Origin: Obesumbacterium proteus
Lineage (GTDB): Bacteria > Pseudomonadota > Gammaproteobacteria > Enterobacterales > Enterobacteriaceae
Assembly (NCBI RefSeq): GCF_001586165.1
Contig: NZ_CP014608.1
Location: forward strand, 4,898,001-4,962,000
Direction of reading: 5' to 3'
DNA length: 64,000 nucleotides
Below the pieces are notes generated by a model, which did no database searches, was not told the origin of the DNA, and saw only the letters and a list, made by a program, of their open reading frames with translations. The position numbers were made by a program, and so were the translations under genes. Below are positions 1-8,467 of this stretch, one piece after another. Each line of letters begins with the position of its first letter. The first letter of the stretch is position 1.

Positions 1-214
1 GTCGATGCTTAAAAACACGCATCGGCGGCAGTTGCTTACGTGAGTAAAGAATGAAAAACAATCCAACTGAAGCGATTAAAAAGCGATACCAGACAATGGT
101 GTAAGGTTCCATCACCTGTAAAACCTGCTTCATTGCGATTGGCAATGCGCCCCAGAAAACCGCCGTAGTGAGAGCAAGACATATGCCCACTTTGACGTTC
201 TGATTGCTTTCCAT
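1..214 (-). CDS. yhbE: EamA/DMT-family inner-membrane transporter YhbE (N-terminal part only)
   Basis: Only the first ~71 codons lie in the window; the gene runs off the left edge. Reading leftward from ATG at 214, the product begins MESNQNVKVG and has two hydrophobic stretches (about residues 10-28 and 47-62) around the segment EPYTIVWYRF, typical of the first EamA repeat of drug/metabolite transporters. Position directly downstream of rpmA matches yhbE in the rplU-rpmA-yhbE-obgE order of E. coli. Substrate is unknown. A hairpin terminator (250-278) separates it from rpmA, so it is probably reached by read-through or has its own promoter. Confidence 0.85.
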   Translation of the reverse strand, partial: MESNQNVKVGICLALTTAVFWGALPIAMKQVLQVMEPYTIVWYRFLIASVGLFFILYSRKQLPPMRVFKHR

Positions 215-249
215 ACTCAGCATCCTTGGCCTGATTTGGCCCTAAACGT

Positions 250-278
250 AAAAAAGCCCCGCAAGATTATTGCGGGGC
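250..278 (-). terminator. rho-independent terminator after rpmA
   Basis: On the minus strand a 9-bp perfect stem (GCCCCGCAA / TTGCGGGGC, 5-base loop) is followed by a run of T (250-255). It lies 26 bases past the rpmA stop and upstream of yhbE. Confidence 0.85.
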
Positions 279-304
279 CTTACATCTATTTAGACGCGAA
301 AAAC

Positions 305-562
305 TTATTCAGCAACGATGCTGATGAACTTACGGTTTTTCGGGCCTTTAACTTCGAACTTGACTTTACCGTCAGCCAAAGCAAACAGAGTGTGGTCACG
401 GCCGCAACCTACGTTGTTGCCAGCGTGGAATTTAGTACCACGTTGACGAACGATGATGCTACCTGCCAATACTGCTTCGCCGCCAAAGCGTTTTACGCCC
501 AGACGTTTAGCTTCTGAATCGCGACCGTTACGAGTCGAGCCGCCAGCCTTTTTATGTGCCAT
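305..562 (-). CDS. rpmA: 50S ribosomal protein L27
   Basis: An 85-residue protein starting MAHKKAGGSTRNGRDS, the flexible N-terminal tail of L27 that reaches the peptidyl-transferase centre, followed by the conserved SIIVRQRGTKFHAG and VGCGRDHTLFAL segments. Length is that of E. coli L27. It lies 18 bases downstream of rplU on the same strand and is surely cotranscribed with it. No N-terminal extension needing protease cleavage, unlike Firmicutes L27. Confidence 0.98.
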   Translation of the reverse strand: MAHKKAGGSTRNGRDSEAKRLGVKRFGGEAVLAGSIIVRQRGTKFHAGNNVGCGRDHTLFALADGKVKFEVKGPKNRKFISIVAE

Positions 563-580
563 TAATCTGCTCTCCTAGAA

Positions 581-892
581 TTAAGCGCTGATACCAGTGA
601 TCTTAACATCAGTGAACCACTGACGGTGACCCTGCTGCTTACGATGATGCTTACGACGACGGAACTTAACGATAGTTACTTTCTCGCCACGACCGTGAGC
701 AACGATTTCAGCCTTAACTTTGCCACCAGAAACAAATGGAACGCCAATCTTGATGTCTTCGCCATTGGCGACCATCAGGATCTGGTCAAACTCAACAGTT
801 TCACCAGTTGCGATGTCCAGCTTTTCCAGGCGAATAGTCTGACCTTCGCTTACTCGGTGTTGTTTACCACCACTTTGGAAAACCGCGTACAT
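581..892 (-). CDS. rplU: 50S ribosomal protein L21
   Basis: A 103-residue protein, MYAVFQSGGKQHRVSEG at the start and the basic VKFRRRKHHRKQQGHRQ segment near the C-terminus that binds 23S rRNA. The reading frame is open 13 codons further upstream, but the ATG at 892 matches the L21 family N-terminus exactly, so I use it. First gene of the rplU-rpmA operon; a sigma-70 promoter is visible at 964-992. Confidence 0.98.
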   Translation of the reverse strand: MYAVFQSGGKQHRVSEGQTIRLEKLDIATGETVEFDQILMVANGEDIKIGVPFVSGGKVKAEIVAHGRGEKVTIVKFRRRKHHRKQQGHRQWFTDVKITGISA

Positions 893-963
893 ATAAACTC
901 CGCATTTCCGCACGCATGGTTCGTTGCCCAATACGCGCTATAAATATTCACAATAGGGCGCGA

Positions 964-992
964 ATTCTACGCAAAAATCATTCAGAAGACAA
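964..992 (-). promoter_or_regulatory. sigma-70 promoter for rplU-rpmA
   Basis: On the minus strand, -35 TTGTCT (987-992) and -10 TAGAAT (964-969) are separated by exactly 17 bases. The -10 is followed by a GC-rich TCGCGCCC discriminator, as at stringently controlled ribosomal-protein promoters. Start of transcription would be about 957, giving a ~65-base leader. Confidence 0.7.
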
Positions 993-1151
993 GGGTAGAA
1001 TCAGGAGAAAAGAAGAAAAAAAACACAGTTCTCTTCGCGCCGTTTATCTAATACGTTTTTCAAGTACAATCATACTATAGTTGGTGGCTTGTGACAGCCT
1101 GCATGCGGGCTTTCGCCTGGCGGAAAATGGAAACACAGTTGAATTAATACA

Positions 1152-2123
1152 ATGAACCTAGAACAAATTACTGAGTTAACCGCGCAGGACATGGCGGATG
1201 TAAACGCAACAATTCTTCAGCAACTAAACTCTGAAGTTAGTCTAATCAACCAGTTAGGCTACTACATTATTAGCGGTGGAGGTAAACGGATTCGCCCGAT
1301 GATCGCCGTATTGTCGGCTAGAGCATTAAATTACGAAGGGAATAAACACATCACCGTTGCGGCGTTAATTGAATTTATTCATACCGCGACCCTGCTGCAC
1401 GACGACGTGGTCGATGAATCCGACATGAGACGTGGCAAAGCTACGGCAAATGCGGCTTTCGGCAATGCTGCCAGTGTTTTGGTTGGTGATTTTATCTATA
1501 CCCGCTCGTTCCAGATGATGACAAGCCTACAGTCTTTACGCGTTTTGGAGCTGATGTCCGAAGCAACTAACGTTATTGCTGAAGGTGAAGTTTTACAGTT
1601 GATGAACGTTAACGATCCGAACATTACTGAAGAAAACTACATGCGCGTTATCTACAGCAAAACGGCGCGTTTATTTGAAGCAGCGGCGCAATCTTCGGCG
1701 ATCCTTGCTGGAGCCACGCACGAACAGGAAATCGCCTTGCAAGACTATGGGCGCTATCTTGGCACCGCATTCCAGTTGATCGACGATCTGTTGGATTACG
1801 ATGCAGACGGGAAAACACTGGGTAAGAATACTGGTGATGACCTAAACGAAGGTAAACCAACATTGCCTCTGCTACATGCAATGAAGCATGGCTCACCTGA
1901 GCGTTCTGCGATGATTCGTAAAGCCATCGAAGAAGGCAATGGACGCCATTTGCTTGAGCCTGTGCTGGAAACAATGCATGAGGTGGGTTCACTCACGTAC
2001 ACCCGCCAACGAGCAGAAGAAGAAGCTGATAAAGCGATATTAGCGCTACAAGTATTGCCAGAATCAAGCCACAAAGATGCACTGATTGGACTCGCTAATA
2101 TGGCAGTAGATAGAAAATTCTAA
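1152..2123 (+). CDS. ispB: octaprenyl diphosphate synthase
   Basis: A 323-residue trans-polyprenyl diphosphate synthase that extends farnesyl diphosphate with isopentenyl diphosphate to make the C40 side chain of ubiquinone and menaquinone. The first aspartate-rich motif DDVVD is at residues 84-88 and the second, DDLLD, at 211-215; GGGKRIRP (43-50) binds substrate diphosphate. Cytosolic. Divergent from rplU with a 259-base shared upstream region, as in E. coli. A terminator follows at 2148-2171. Confidence 0.97.
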   Translation: MNLEQITELTAQDMADVNATILQQLNSEVSLINQLGYYIISGGGKRIRPMIAVLSARALNYEGNKHITVAALIEFIHTATLLHDDVVDESDMRRGKATANAAFGNAASVLVGDFIYTRSFQMMTSLQSLRVLELMSEATNVIAEGEVLQLMNVNDPNITEENYMRVIYSKTARLFEAAAQSSAILAGATHEQEIALQDYGRYLGTAFQLIDDLLDYDADGKTLGKNTGDDLNEGKPTLPLLHAMKHGSPERSAMIRKAIEEGNGRHLLEPVLETMHEVGSLTYTRQRAEEEADKAILALQVLPESSHKDALIGLANMAVDRKF

Positions 2124-2147
2124 TTTTCTATTTTTAGAAACAGAGAA

Positions 2148-2171
2148 AGAGCCGAAAGGCTCTTTTTTTTT
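2148..2171 (+). terminator. rho-independent terminator after ispB
   Basis: Stem AGAGCC / GGCTCT with a GAAA tetraloop (2148-2163) followed by a run of T, 24 bases after the ispB stop. Confidence 0.85.
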
Positions 2172-2337
2172 ATGAAAAATCGTTATTAAACATAAAAATA
2201 GAATAAACATAACGAGTTTCTTATTATTGAAATAATTGGAAATTAATTGAAATTTATAGAGTGTTTTTAGATAGTAGCAAGACACGCAAACCTTATTTCT
2301 CTCCCCCTGTTTATGTGTCATTGCAAAGGAATGAATT

Positions 2338-2649
2338 ATGGCAGAGAGTCAATGCCTAGAAGATTGGCATCATGCAGATATTATTGCTGCATTGCATAAA
2401 AGAAATATTACGCTCAGTGGGTTATCAAGAGCCTCAGGGCTCTCAAGTACAACGTTATCGAACGCCTTGACTCGCCCTTGGCCAAAAGGCGAATTAATTA
2501 TTGCTCACGCCCTAGGCATACACCCTTCTGAAATATGGCCAAGTCGCTATTTTGATATCAGTACGCATCAACTTATTGATAGACAGCGACTCATGCGCCA
2601 ACGCAAGCCAAAAAAAATAAAACCGCCAGCAATAAAGGCCGGCGGTTAA
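2338..2649 (+). CDS. sfsB: Ner-like DNA-binding regulator SfsB (Nlp)
   Basis: A 103-residue protein with a winged-helix/HTH_35 domain like phage Mu Ner: DWHHADIIAALHKRNITLSG (9-28) then the recognition helix region SGLSSTTLSNALTRPWPKGE and HALGIHPSEIWPSRYF. In E. coli this gene (sfsB/nlp) also follows ispB and affects maltose-gene expression with CRP*. The C-terminal ~20 residues are very basic (RQRKPKKIKP). Odd: its last codons overlap the hairpin that serves as the terminator of the convergent mdh gene. In E. coli the next gene is murA; here it is mdh, so the block has been joined differently. Confidence 0.9.
   Translation: MAESQCLEDWHHADIIAALHKRNITLSGLSRASGLSSTTLSNALTRPWPKGELIIAHALGIHPSEIWPSRYFDISTHQLIDRQRLMRQRKPKKIKPPAIKAGG
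2609..2647 (-). terminator. mdh terminator embedded in the end of sfsB
   Basis: Read on the minus strand: stem AACCGCC / GGCGGTT (2641-2647 with 2621-2627) followed by a T-rich run (2609-2620). The whole structure lies inside the last 13 codons and stop of sfsB. It is placed 55 bases beyond the mdh stop. Confidence 0.7.
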
Positions 2650-2702
2650 ATTCAGATTGAACAGGCAAACGGGTGTGTTAGCCACCCGTATTCCATCAAC
2701 AA

Positions 2703-3641
2703 TTATTTGTTAACGAAGGTTTCGCCCAGTTCGATATCTTTATGCAGAACATCTAACATGCCTTCCAGCGCTTTTTGTTCAAAGGCGCTTAAAGTACCAA
2801 TAGATTTGCGTTCAACAATGCCTTCTTTACCCAGCAGCAATGGCTGCGCGAAGAAGCGAGCATATTTGCCATCACCTTCAACGTAAGCACATTCCACAAC
2901 GTTGCTTTCGCCTTGCATAGCACGAACCAGAGACAAACCGAAACGTGCAGCAGCTTGACCCATAGACAGCGTTGCTGACCCGCCACCGGCTTTAGCTTCA
3001 ACAACCTCGGTACCCGCGTTTTGAATACGTTTGGTCAGATCGGCAACTTCCTGCTCAGTGAAGCTCACACCTGGGATCTGAGACAACAGAGGCAAAATAG
3101 TCACGCCAGAGTGGCCACCAATAACAGGCACTTCAACTTCTGCTGGGTTTTTACCTTTCAGTTCACCAACGAAAGTATTTGAACGGATAACGTCCAGCGT
3201 AGAAATACCGAACAGTTTATCTTTGTTATAAACGCCAGCTTTCTTCAGCACTTCTGCTGCGATAGCGACCGTGGTGTTCACAGGGTTAGTGATGATACCT
3301 ACACAAGCTTTAGGACACGTGCTAGCAACCTGCTCAATCAGATTACGTACAATACCGGCGTTCACATTAAACAGGTCGGAGCGATCCATGCCTGGTTTAC
3401 GAGCAACACCAGCAGAAATCAGTACGATATCCGCGCCTTCCAAAGCTGGGCGAGCATCTTCACCGCTGAAGCCTTTGATTTTAACGGCTGTAGGGATGTG
3501 GCTGAGATCGACGGCGACACCTGGGGTGACTGGCGCAATGTCATAAAGGGAGAGTTCTGAACCTGAAGGAAGCTGAGTTTTGAGAAGAAGGGCTAAAGCC
3601 TGACCAATACCGCCGGCTGCGCCGAGAACTGCAACTTTCAT
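2703..3641 (-). CDS. mdh: NAD-dependent malate dehydrogenase
   Basis: A 312-residue enzyme of the TCA cycle that interconverts malate and oxaloacetate. The NAD-binding GAAGGIG is at residues 8-14. Substrate-binding arginines R81 and R87 (RKPGMDRSD), N119, and the catalytic pair D150 / H177 (IGGHSG) are all present. Length equals E. coli Mdh. It is divergent from argR, the same arrangement as in E. coli. Cytosolic homodimer. Confidence 0.98.
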   Translation of the reverse strand: MKVAVLGAAGGIGQALALLLKTQLPSGSELSLYDIAPVTPGVAVDLSHIPTAVKIKGFSGEDARPALEGADIVLISAGVARKPGMDRSDLFNVNAGIVRNLIEQVASTCPKACVGIITNPVNTTVAIAAEVLKKAGVYNKDKLFGISTLDVIRSNTFVGELKGKNPAEVEVPVIGGHSGVTILPLLSQIPGVSFTEQEVADLTKRIQNAGTEVVEAKAGGGSATLSMGQAAARFGLSLVRAMQGESNVVECAYVEGDGKYARFFAQPLLLGKEGIVERKSIGTLSAFEQKALEGMLDVLHKDIELGETFVNK

Positions 3642-4109
3642 TCTATACTCCTTGATTTATCTTTAATTTAAGAGTGCCGTGAATGCATTACCGCGCACCT
3701 TAGTCCATCATGTCTTAAAAAACAATCTGTTAACACAAAGATTGGGATATGACGCACTAATTCCATGTCCTACTGCAAGGTTTATAATGAAAAATAGCTT
3801 ATGCATGAAAGATATAGGGCCACAGAGTAGGAATTCGTTGCGCACTTATCACAGCTCATTACCCGGCCATTACATTACACCCTTCTTTTACATCACAACA
3901 ACATCATTTTAATAACAATCCATTTACGAATGCCGATGACATAGCCAAAGTTCCCGCCAACATATTCATTTTATGGGCAAGGTGGTAAAATCATCCCCTT
4001 GCCGGTTTGAACTCTATCGTGACCGACTTAACGTTTTCCGCACTTAAATTGCATAAAAATTCATTATTACGCATAATAATGTTCTCTATTTCTATTCCTA
4101 CGGTGAAGA
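3642..4109. other. mdh-argR divergent intergenic region (468 bp)
   Basis: Holds the promoters of two divergent genes. The mdh side has an AT-rich leader. The argR side has a match to an arginine-repressor operator at 4047-4064, about 45 bases before the start codon. Open frames here are short and have no recognisable product. I could not pick convincing -35/-10 pairs. Confidence 0.6.
4047..4064 (+). promoter_or_regulatory. ARG box (ArgR operator), autoregulatory
   Basis: AATTGCATAAAAATTCAT matches the 18-bp ARG box consensus (TGAATWWWWATTCA core) at most positions. A weaker half-matching box follows at 4068-4085 with the usual 3-bp spacing. Its place just upstream of argR fits the known negative autoregulation of argR by its own product. 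Confidence 0.65.
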
Positions 4110-4580
4110 ATGCGAACTCCAACAAAGCAAGAAGACTTGATCAAGGCATTCAAGGCGCTGCTCAAAGAAGAGAAATTCAGTTCTCAGGGTGAGATCGTGC
4201 AGGCTCTGCAAGATGAAGGCTTTGAGAATATCAACCAATCCAAAGTATCTCGTATGCTGACCAAATTTGGTGCCGTCCGCACACGAAATGCCAAAATGGA
4301 GATGGTATACTGCCTGCCAGCAGAGCTTGGCGTTCCTACCACGAGCAGCCCATTGAAGAATCTGGTTCTCGACGTGGATTACAACGAATCCGTTGTGGTG
4401 ATCCATACCAGTCCGGGCGCTGCACAATTAATTGCACGCCTATTGGACTCATTAGGTAAGTCAGAAGGGATTCTGGGAACTATCGCAGGTGATGACACAA
4501 TTTTCACCACGCCTGCAAAAGGGTTCTCCGTTGAGCAGCTGCACGACGCTATTTTGTCGCTATTTGATCAAGAGCTGTAA
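4110..4580 (+). CDS. argR: arginine repressor/activator ArgR
   Basis: A 156-residue transcription factor. The N-terminal winged helix (about 1-70) includes the recognition segment NQSKVSRMLTKFGAVRTRN. The C-terminal domain has the arginine-binding and hexamerisation motif GTIAGDDTIF (about 122-131). It represses arginine biosynthesis genes and, in E. coli, is also a cofactor for XerCD recombination at ColE1 cer. It probably represses itself through the operator at 4047. Confidence 0.97.
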   Translation: MRTPTKQEDLIKAFKALLKEEKFSSQGEIVQALQDEGFENINQSKVSRMLTKFGAVRTRNAKMEMVYCLPAELGVPTTSSPLKNLVLDVDYNESVVVIHTSPGAAQLIARLLDSLGKSEGILGTIAGDDTIFTTPAKGFSVEQLHDAILSLFDQEL

Positions 4581-4590
4581 TCCTGTTCTC

Positions 4591-4612
4591 AGGCCTGGTA
4601 TCTATCAGGCCT
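4591..4612 (+). terminator. probable argR terminator hairpin
   Basis: Perfect 7-bp stem AGGCCTG / CAGGCCT with an 8-base loop, 11 bases after the argR stop. The downstream tract (ATGATTTTCTTCC) is only moderately T-rich, so termination may be partial. Confidence 0.5.
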
Positions 4613-4994
4613 ATGATTTTCTTCCTGCTCCCCCTTAAACCTGCCGTACTCTTTTCCGCTTAATTACACAACTCATACAGCATGATTCGCTACTTCAAAT
4701 AGCATTAATGGTCAATCAGCCCTATATCTATATTCCTACCGGTCACAAACGCTACAGACCGCACATTTTGCAACATGATGTTACTTTGTTGATTTAATTA
4801 AACTTTAGTCTTGAAAGTGTGTTTTTTGCACTGTTTTTATTCCATTTAGATCTATTCATCAAAGCAATATCAAACAAATAAACCTAACAAACCATTAGCT
4901 CGCTATTAATTTTTCAGGTTACTAGGTGTACACTTGTTTTCGTGATTTGAATCACACTTCAAAACTAAATAAAACAATATCTGAGGGATACATC
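4613..4994. other. argR to yhcN-like intergenic region (382 bp)
   Basis: AT-rich, non-coding, and must carry the promoter for the tandem DUF1471 genes at 4995 and 5395. I see no clear operator. The last 20 bases carry a good ribosome-binding site (TGAGGG) eight bases before ATG 4995. Confidence 0.5.
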
Positions 4995-5258
4995 ATGAAA
5001 ATCAAAACTACTATTGCAACTCTTGCCGTTCTTTCATCTCTTTCTTTCGGCGCATTTGCTGCTCAATTAGTTGATAACGCACAGGCATCAAAAATGCAGC
5101 CTGTTGGCACCATCAGCGTAAGCGGTGTAAGTGCAGCCCCTTCTGATATCAGAGCAGCACTGTCAGCTAAAGCCGACGCACAAGGCGCAACAGCATACCG
5201 CGTCGTAGAAGCCCGTAATGAAGGCTCTTTCCACGCAACTGCTGAAATCTACAAATAA
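4995..5258 (+). CDS. yhcN: periplasmic YhcN-family (DUF1471) stress protein, copy 1
   Basis: An 87-residue secreted protein. Signal peptide about 1-21, MKIKTTIATLAVLSSLSFG then AFA-AQ. The mature part is a single DUF1471 (YdgH/BhsA/McbA-like) domain with the hallmarks MQPVGTISVSG, DIRAALSAKADAQGATAYRVV and HATAEIYK. Family members respond to peroxide, acid or envelope stress and influence biofilm; exact role unknown. The frame is open 69 bases upstream, but ATG 4995 has the ribosome-binding site and the signal peptide. E. coli has yhcN next to argR. A tandem paralogue follows at 5395. Confidence 0.88.
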   Translation: MKIKTTIATLAVLSSLSFGAFAAQLVDNAQASKMQPVGTISVSGVSAAPSDIRAALSAKADAQGATAYRVVEARNEGSFHATAEIYK

Positions 5259-5394
5259 AATACGGATTCACCTGCTTAACGGAGCACAAACTCCGTCAAT
5301 GAATCGCTAAAGTTAAACCGCAGTGACCAAAAGAATATCGTCATTGAATCTAAGATCGAAGTACTGCGGCAGAATGAAAAATAGGAAAATAATC

Positions 5395-5658
5395 ATGAAA
5401 ATCAAAACTACCGTTGCTGCTTTAAGTCTTCTCTCTATGGTTTCTTTTGGTGCTTTTGCTGCGCAGTCCATCAGCGCACAGCAGGCGTCCTCTATGCAAT
5501 CCATCGGCACCATAACCATCAGTGGTATTGATGGTTCGCCTTCAGATATCAAAGCACAGCTGTCTGATAAAGCTGATGCCAAAGGCGCTACCGCATTCCA
5601 TATCGTTGAAGCTCATTTGGATGGCAACTACCACGCCACCGCTGAGATTTACCGCTAA
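5395..5658 (+). CDS. periplasmic YhcN-family (DUF1471) stress protein, copy 2
   Basis: Also 87 residues and clearly a tandem duplicate of the upstream gene: the signal peptide MKIKTTVAALSLLSMVSFG is nearly the same and the mature domain aligns throughout (MQSIGTITISG, AQLSDKADAKGATAFHIVEA, HATAEIYR). I start at the ATG with the signal peptide, not the upstream in-frame start. The 136-bp spacer lacks a terminator, so the two are probably one transcript ending at the terminator at 5750-5775. E. coli has yhcN and an unrelated yhcO here, so this duplication is lineage-specific. Confidence 0.85.
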   Translation: MKIKTTVAALSLLSMVSFGAFAAQSISAQQASSMQSIGTITISGIDGSPSDIKAQLSDKADAKGATAFHIVEAHLDGNYHATAEIYR

Positions 5659-5749
5659 TTGCTAAGATGTTTCATCATAAGGCTGGCGCTTCCTGTGTCT
5701 AACCCGATTCAGCCAGCTAACACTATCGTCTAACCCGACGAACCCCATT

Positions 5750-5775
5750 GCCTCCGCTTGCGGAGGCTTTTTTTT
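5750..5775 (+). terminator. rho-independent terminator after the yhcN pair
   Basis: Stem GCCTCCG / CGGAGGC, loop CTTG, then eight T. Confidence 0.9.
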
Positions 5776-5792
5776 ATCAAAATGTTAGGCAT

Positions 5793-5819
5793 AAAAAAGC
5801 CGTGGACTAAGCCACGGCT
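5793..5819 (-). terminator. rho-independent terminator after mpl
   Basis: On the minus strand, AGCCGTGG / CCACGGCT stem with a 6-base loop then a run of T; 20 bases beyond the mpl stop. Confidence 0.88.
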
Positions 5820-5838
5820 GATTCATTAGAGCGGCAAC

Positions 5839-7218
5839 TTACTGTTGCTCAGCAATCTCTTGCTTATGCTCAAGCGCTTTCAACAGCTTGCTGTGGATCC
5901 CTTCAAAGCCACCATTGCTCATCACCAAAATATAATCGCCCGGCTGAGCCGTTTTAGCGATCATATCCACCAGCACATCAACGTCTGCGCTCCAGTGAGC
6001 CGGTTGAACACAGGCCTCTGCCACTTCAGTGACCAGCCACGGAATGTGATGTGGCTGGAATAAGAACACCTCATCCGCACGGCCAAGCGCCGGGGCTAGG
6101 TCATTCTTAGATACGCCCATTTTCATGGTATTAGAGCGCGGCTCTAACACAGCAAGAATGCGAGCGGTTCCACCAACTTTACTGCGTAAAGCCGCCAGCG
6201 TTGCCAAGATAGCCGTCGGATGGTGAGCAAAGTCATCATAAACCTTCACGCCGAAGGCTTCGCCACGAAGCTCTAAGCGTCGGCGGGCGTTGATAAAGCT
6301 ACCCAAGGCACGGCAAGCATCGGCAGGCAACACGCCAACATGACGGGCAGCGGCAATCGCCATCAGACCATTATGCATATTGTGCTCACCCACTAAGCCC
6401 CAGTTAACCTCTCCCACGACTTCGCCATCCAGTAGAACCTCGTAATGGCTGGCATCTGGATTGAGCTTACGCGCGTTCCACGTTCCCTCTTCGCCACTCA
6501 GTTCTTGTTCGCTCCAGCAGCCCATCCCCATAACCTGTTTCAGATTGGCATCGTTACCCGGCAAAATAATTCGGCCTTTGCCCGGAACCAAACGCACCAG
6601 ATGATGGAACTGTTTCTGGATCGCTTTCAGATCGTCGAAAATGTCCGCATGATCAAACTCAAGATTATTGAGGATCAAAGTGCGCGGGCAGTAGTGCACG
6701 AACTTGGATCGTTTATCAAAGAAGGCACAGTCGTACTCATCGGCTTCGATCACAAAGAATGGGCTATTGCCCATACGGGCGGAAACGTCAAAGTTTCCAG
6801 GAACGCCACCAATCACAAAGCCCGGCTCATAGCCGCACTCTTCCAAGATCCAAGTGACCATCCCTGCCGTTGTCGTTTTGCCGTGAGTACCGGCAACCGC
6901 AATAACCCAACGGTGGCGCAGAACTTCATCATGCAGCCACTGTGGACCAGAAACGTATGGGATCCCTTGCTCCAGAATAACTTCCACGCAAGGGTTACCA
7001 CGCGTCATTGCGTTACCAATGATCACCAAATCAGGTACAGGATCCAAATGGGAAGGATCATAGCCTTCCATCAATGTGATCCCTTCTTTTTCAAGCAGCG
7101 TGCTCATCGGCGGATAAACATTGGCATCAGAACCCGTCACTTCATGTCCTAACGTCCGAGCCAGCAAAGCAAGGCCGCCCATAAATGTGCCGCAGATTCC
7201 AAGAATATGAATGCGCAT
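5839..7218 (-). CDS. mpl: UDP-N-acetylmuramate:L-Ala-gamma-D-Glu-meso-Dap ligase (murein peptide ligase)
   Basis: A 459-residue Mur-ligase paralogue that recycles murein by attaching the tripeptide L-Ala-gamma-D-Glu-meso-Dap to UDP-MurNAc. Domain 1 opens with a Rossmann glycine motif (HILGICGTFMGG, residues 4-15). The ATP-binding loop GTHGKTT is at 110-116. The C-terminal domain carries the Mur-ligase DFAHHPTA motif. Cytosolic; ATP-dependent. Divergent from fbp as in E. coli. Confidence 0.97.
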   Translation of the reverse strand: MRIHILGICGTFMGGLALLARTLGHEVTGSDANVYPPMSTLLEKEGITLMEGYDPSHLDPVPDLVIIGNAMTRGNPCVEVILEQGIPYVSGPQWLHDEVLRHRWVIAVAGTHGKTTTAGMVTWILEECGYEPGFVIGGVPGNFDVSARMGNSPFFVIEADEYDCAFFDKRSKFVHYCPRTLILNNLEFDHADIFDDLKAIQKQFHHLVRLVPGKGRIILPGNDANLKQVMGMGCWSEQELSGEEGTWNARKLNPDASHYEVLLDGEVVGEVNWGLVGEHNMHNGLMAIAAARHVGVLPADACRALGSFINARRRLELRGEAFGVKVYDDFAHHPTAILATLAALRSKVGGTARILAVLEPRSNTMKMGVSKNDLAPALGRADEVFLFQPHHIPWLVTEVAEACVQPAHWSADVDVLVDMIAKTAQPGDYILVMSNGGFEGIHSKLLKALEHKQEIAEQQ

Positions 7219-7386
7219 ATCGTTTCCAGTTGATTACATCGAGTCAGTTCACATTCTAACGCTGTGAACGGCTTAGGCGAAATGGAATTACCTAGGAATC
7301 ACTTTATACATTGGCTAGAATAGCTGCGAAAACGTTGGCGGTTTGTAAATAAATCGCTACTCCTTCGCAGAATCAGGGAATGTGTC

Positions 7387-8391
7387 ATGAAAACTTTAGG
7401 CGAGTTTATCGTCGAAAAGCAGCAAGATTTTCCACACGCTACTGGCGAACTAACCGCTCTCCTCTCCGCAATTAAACTGGGTGCCAAAATTATCCACCGC
7501 GATATAAACAAAGCGGGTTTAGTGGATATTCTCGGTGCAAGTGGTGCGGAAAACGTGCAGGGTGAGGTTCAGATGAAACTGGATCTCTATGCCAATGAAA
7601 AACTCAAAGCCGCCTTAAAAGCGCGTGGAGAGGTGGCGGGTATCGCATCGGAAGAAGAAGACGATATTGTTATCTTTGAGGGCGACCGCGCCAACAACGG
7701 TAAATATGTCGTTTTAATGGATCCGTTAGACGGTTCTTCCAACATCGACGTTAACGTGTCGGTCGGTACGATTTTCTCTATCTATCGCCGCATTACGCCA
7801 ATTGGGCAGCCGGTTACCGAAGAAGATTTCCTGCAACCGGGAAATTGTCAGGTTGCCGCTGGTTATGTGGTTTACGGCTCTTCAACGATGCTGGTATACA
7901 CCACTGGCAACGGGGTTCATGCCTTTACCTATGACCCATCGCTGGGCGTATTCTGCCTGTCACATGAACGCGTGCGTTTCCCTGAAAAAGGCAATATGTA
8001 CTCCATCAACGAAGGGAACTACATCAAATTCCCTCTCGGCGTGAAGAAATACATTAAGTATTGCCAAGAGCAAGACGAAGCGACTCATCGCCCTTATACC
8101 TCACGCTATATTGGTTCTTTGGTTGCCGATTTCCATCGTAACCTGCTTAAGGGTGGTATCTACATCTACCCAAGCACCGCAAGCCATCCATCTGGCAAGC
8201 TGCGTTTGCTGTATGAATGTAACCCTATGGCATTCTTAGCAGAGCAAGCGGGCGGTAAAGCGACCGACGGTTTCCGTCGTATTCTGGATATCGCACCGGA
8301 AAAACTGCATCAACGAGCACCTTTCTTCGTTGGCACCAGTTCTATGGTAGAAGACGCTGAACGCTTCATGAGCGATTTCCCAGACGCCTAA
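7387..8391 (+). CDS. fbp: fructose-1,6-bisphosphatase, class 1
   Basis: A 334-residue gluconeogenic phosphatase that removes the C1 phosphate of fructose 1,6-bisphosphate. The metal-binding motif DPLDGSSN is at residues 112-119; acidic metal ligands EEED (about 89-92) precede it, and the C-terminal GGKATDG segment is intact. Length matches E. coli Fbp (332). Start codon ATG 7387 follows GGAATGTGTC. Confidence 0.97.
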   Translation: MKTLGEFIVEKQQDFPHATGELTALLSAIKLGAKIIHRDINKAGLVDILGASGAENVQGEVQMKLDLYANEKLKAALKARGEVAGIASEEEDDIVIFEGDRANNGKYVVLMDPLDGSSNIDVNVSVGTIFSIYRRITPIGQPVTEEDFLQPGNCQVAAGYVVYGSSTMLVYTTGNGVHAFTYDPSLGVFCLSHERVRFPEKGNMYSINEGNYIKFPLGVKKYIKYCQEQDEATHRPYTSRYIGSLVADFHRNLLKGGIYIYPSTASHPSGKLRLLYECNPMAFLAEQAGGKATDGFRRILDIAPEKLHQRAPFFVGTSSMVEDAERFMSDFPDA

Positions 8392-8467
8392 TCCTGCCTC
8401 CCGGTAAATTTCAAGCGTGAGGCGACAAACCGAACGCTTGAAAGATGTCGGGCAGACTGTTCATTTG

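Noticed and set aside
6445..7152. A 235-codon frame opposite mpl
   Set aside because: Antisense to the well-conserved Mpl protein, His/Asn/Ile-rich, no domain or ribosome-binding site.
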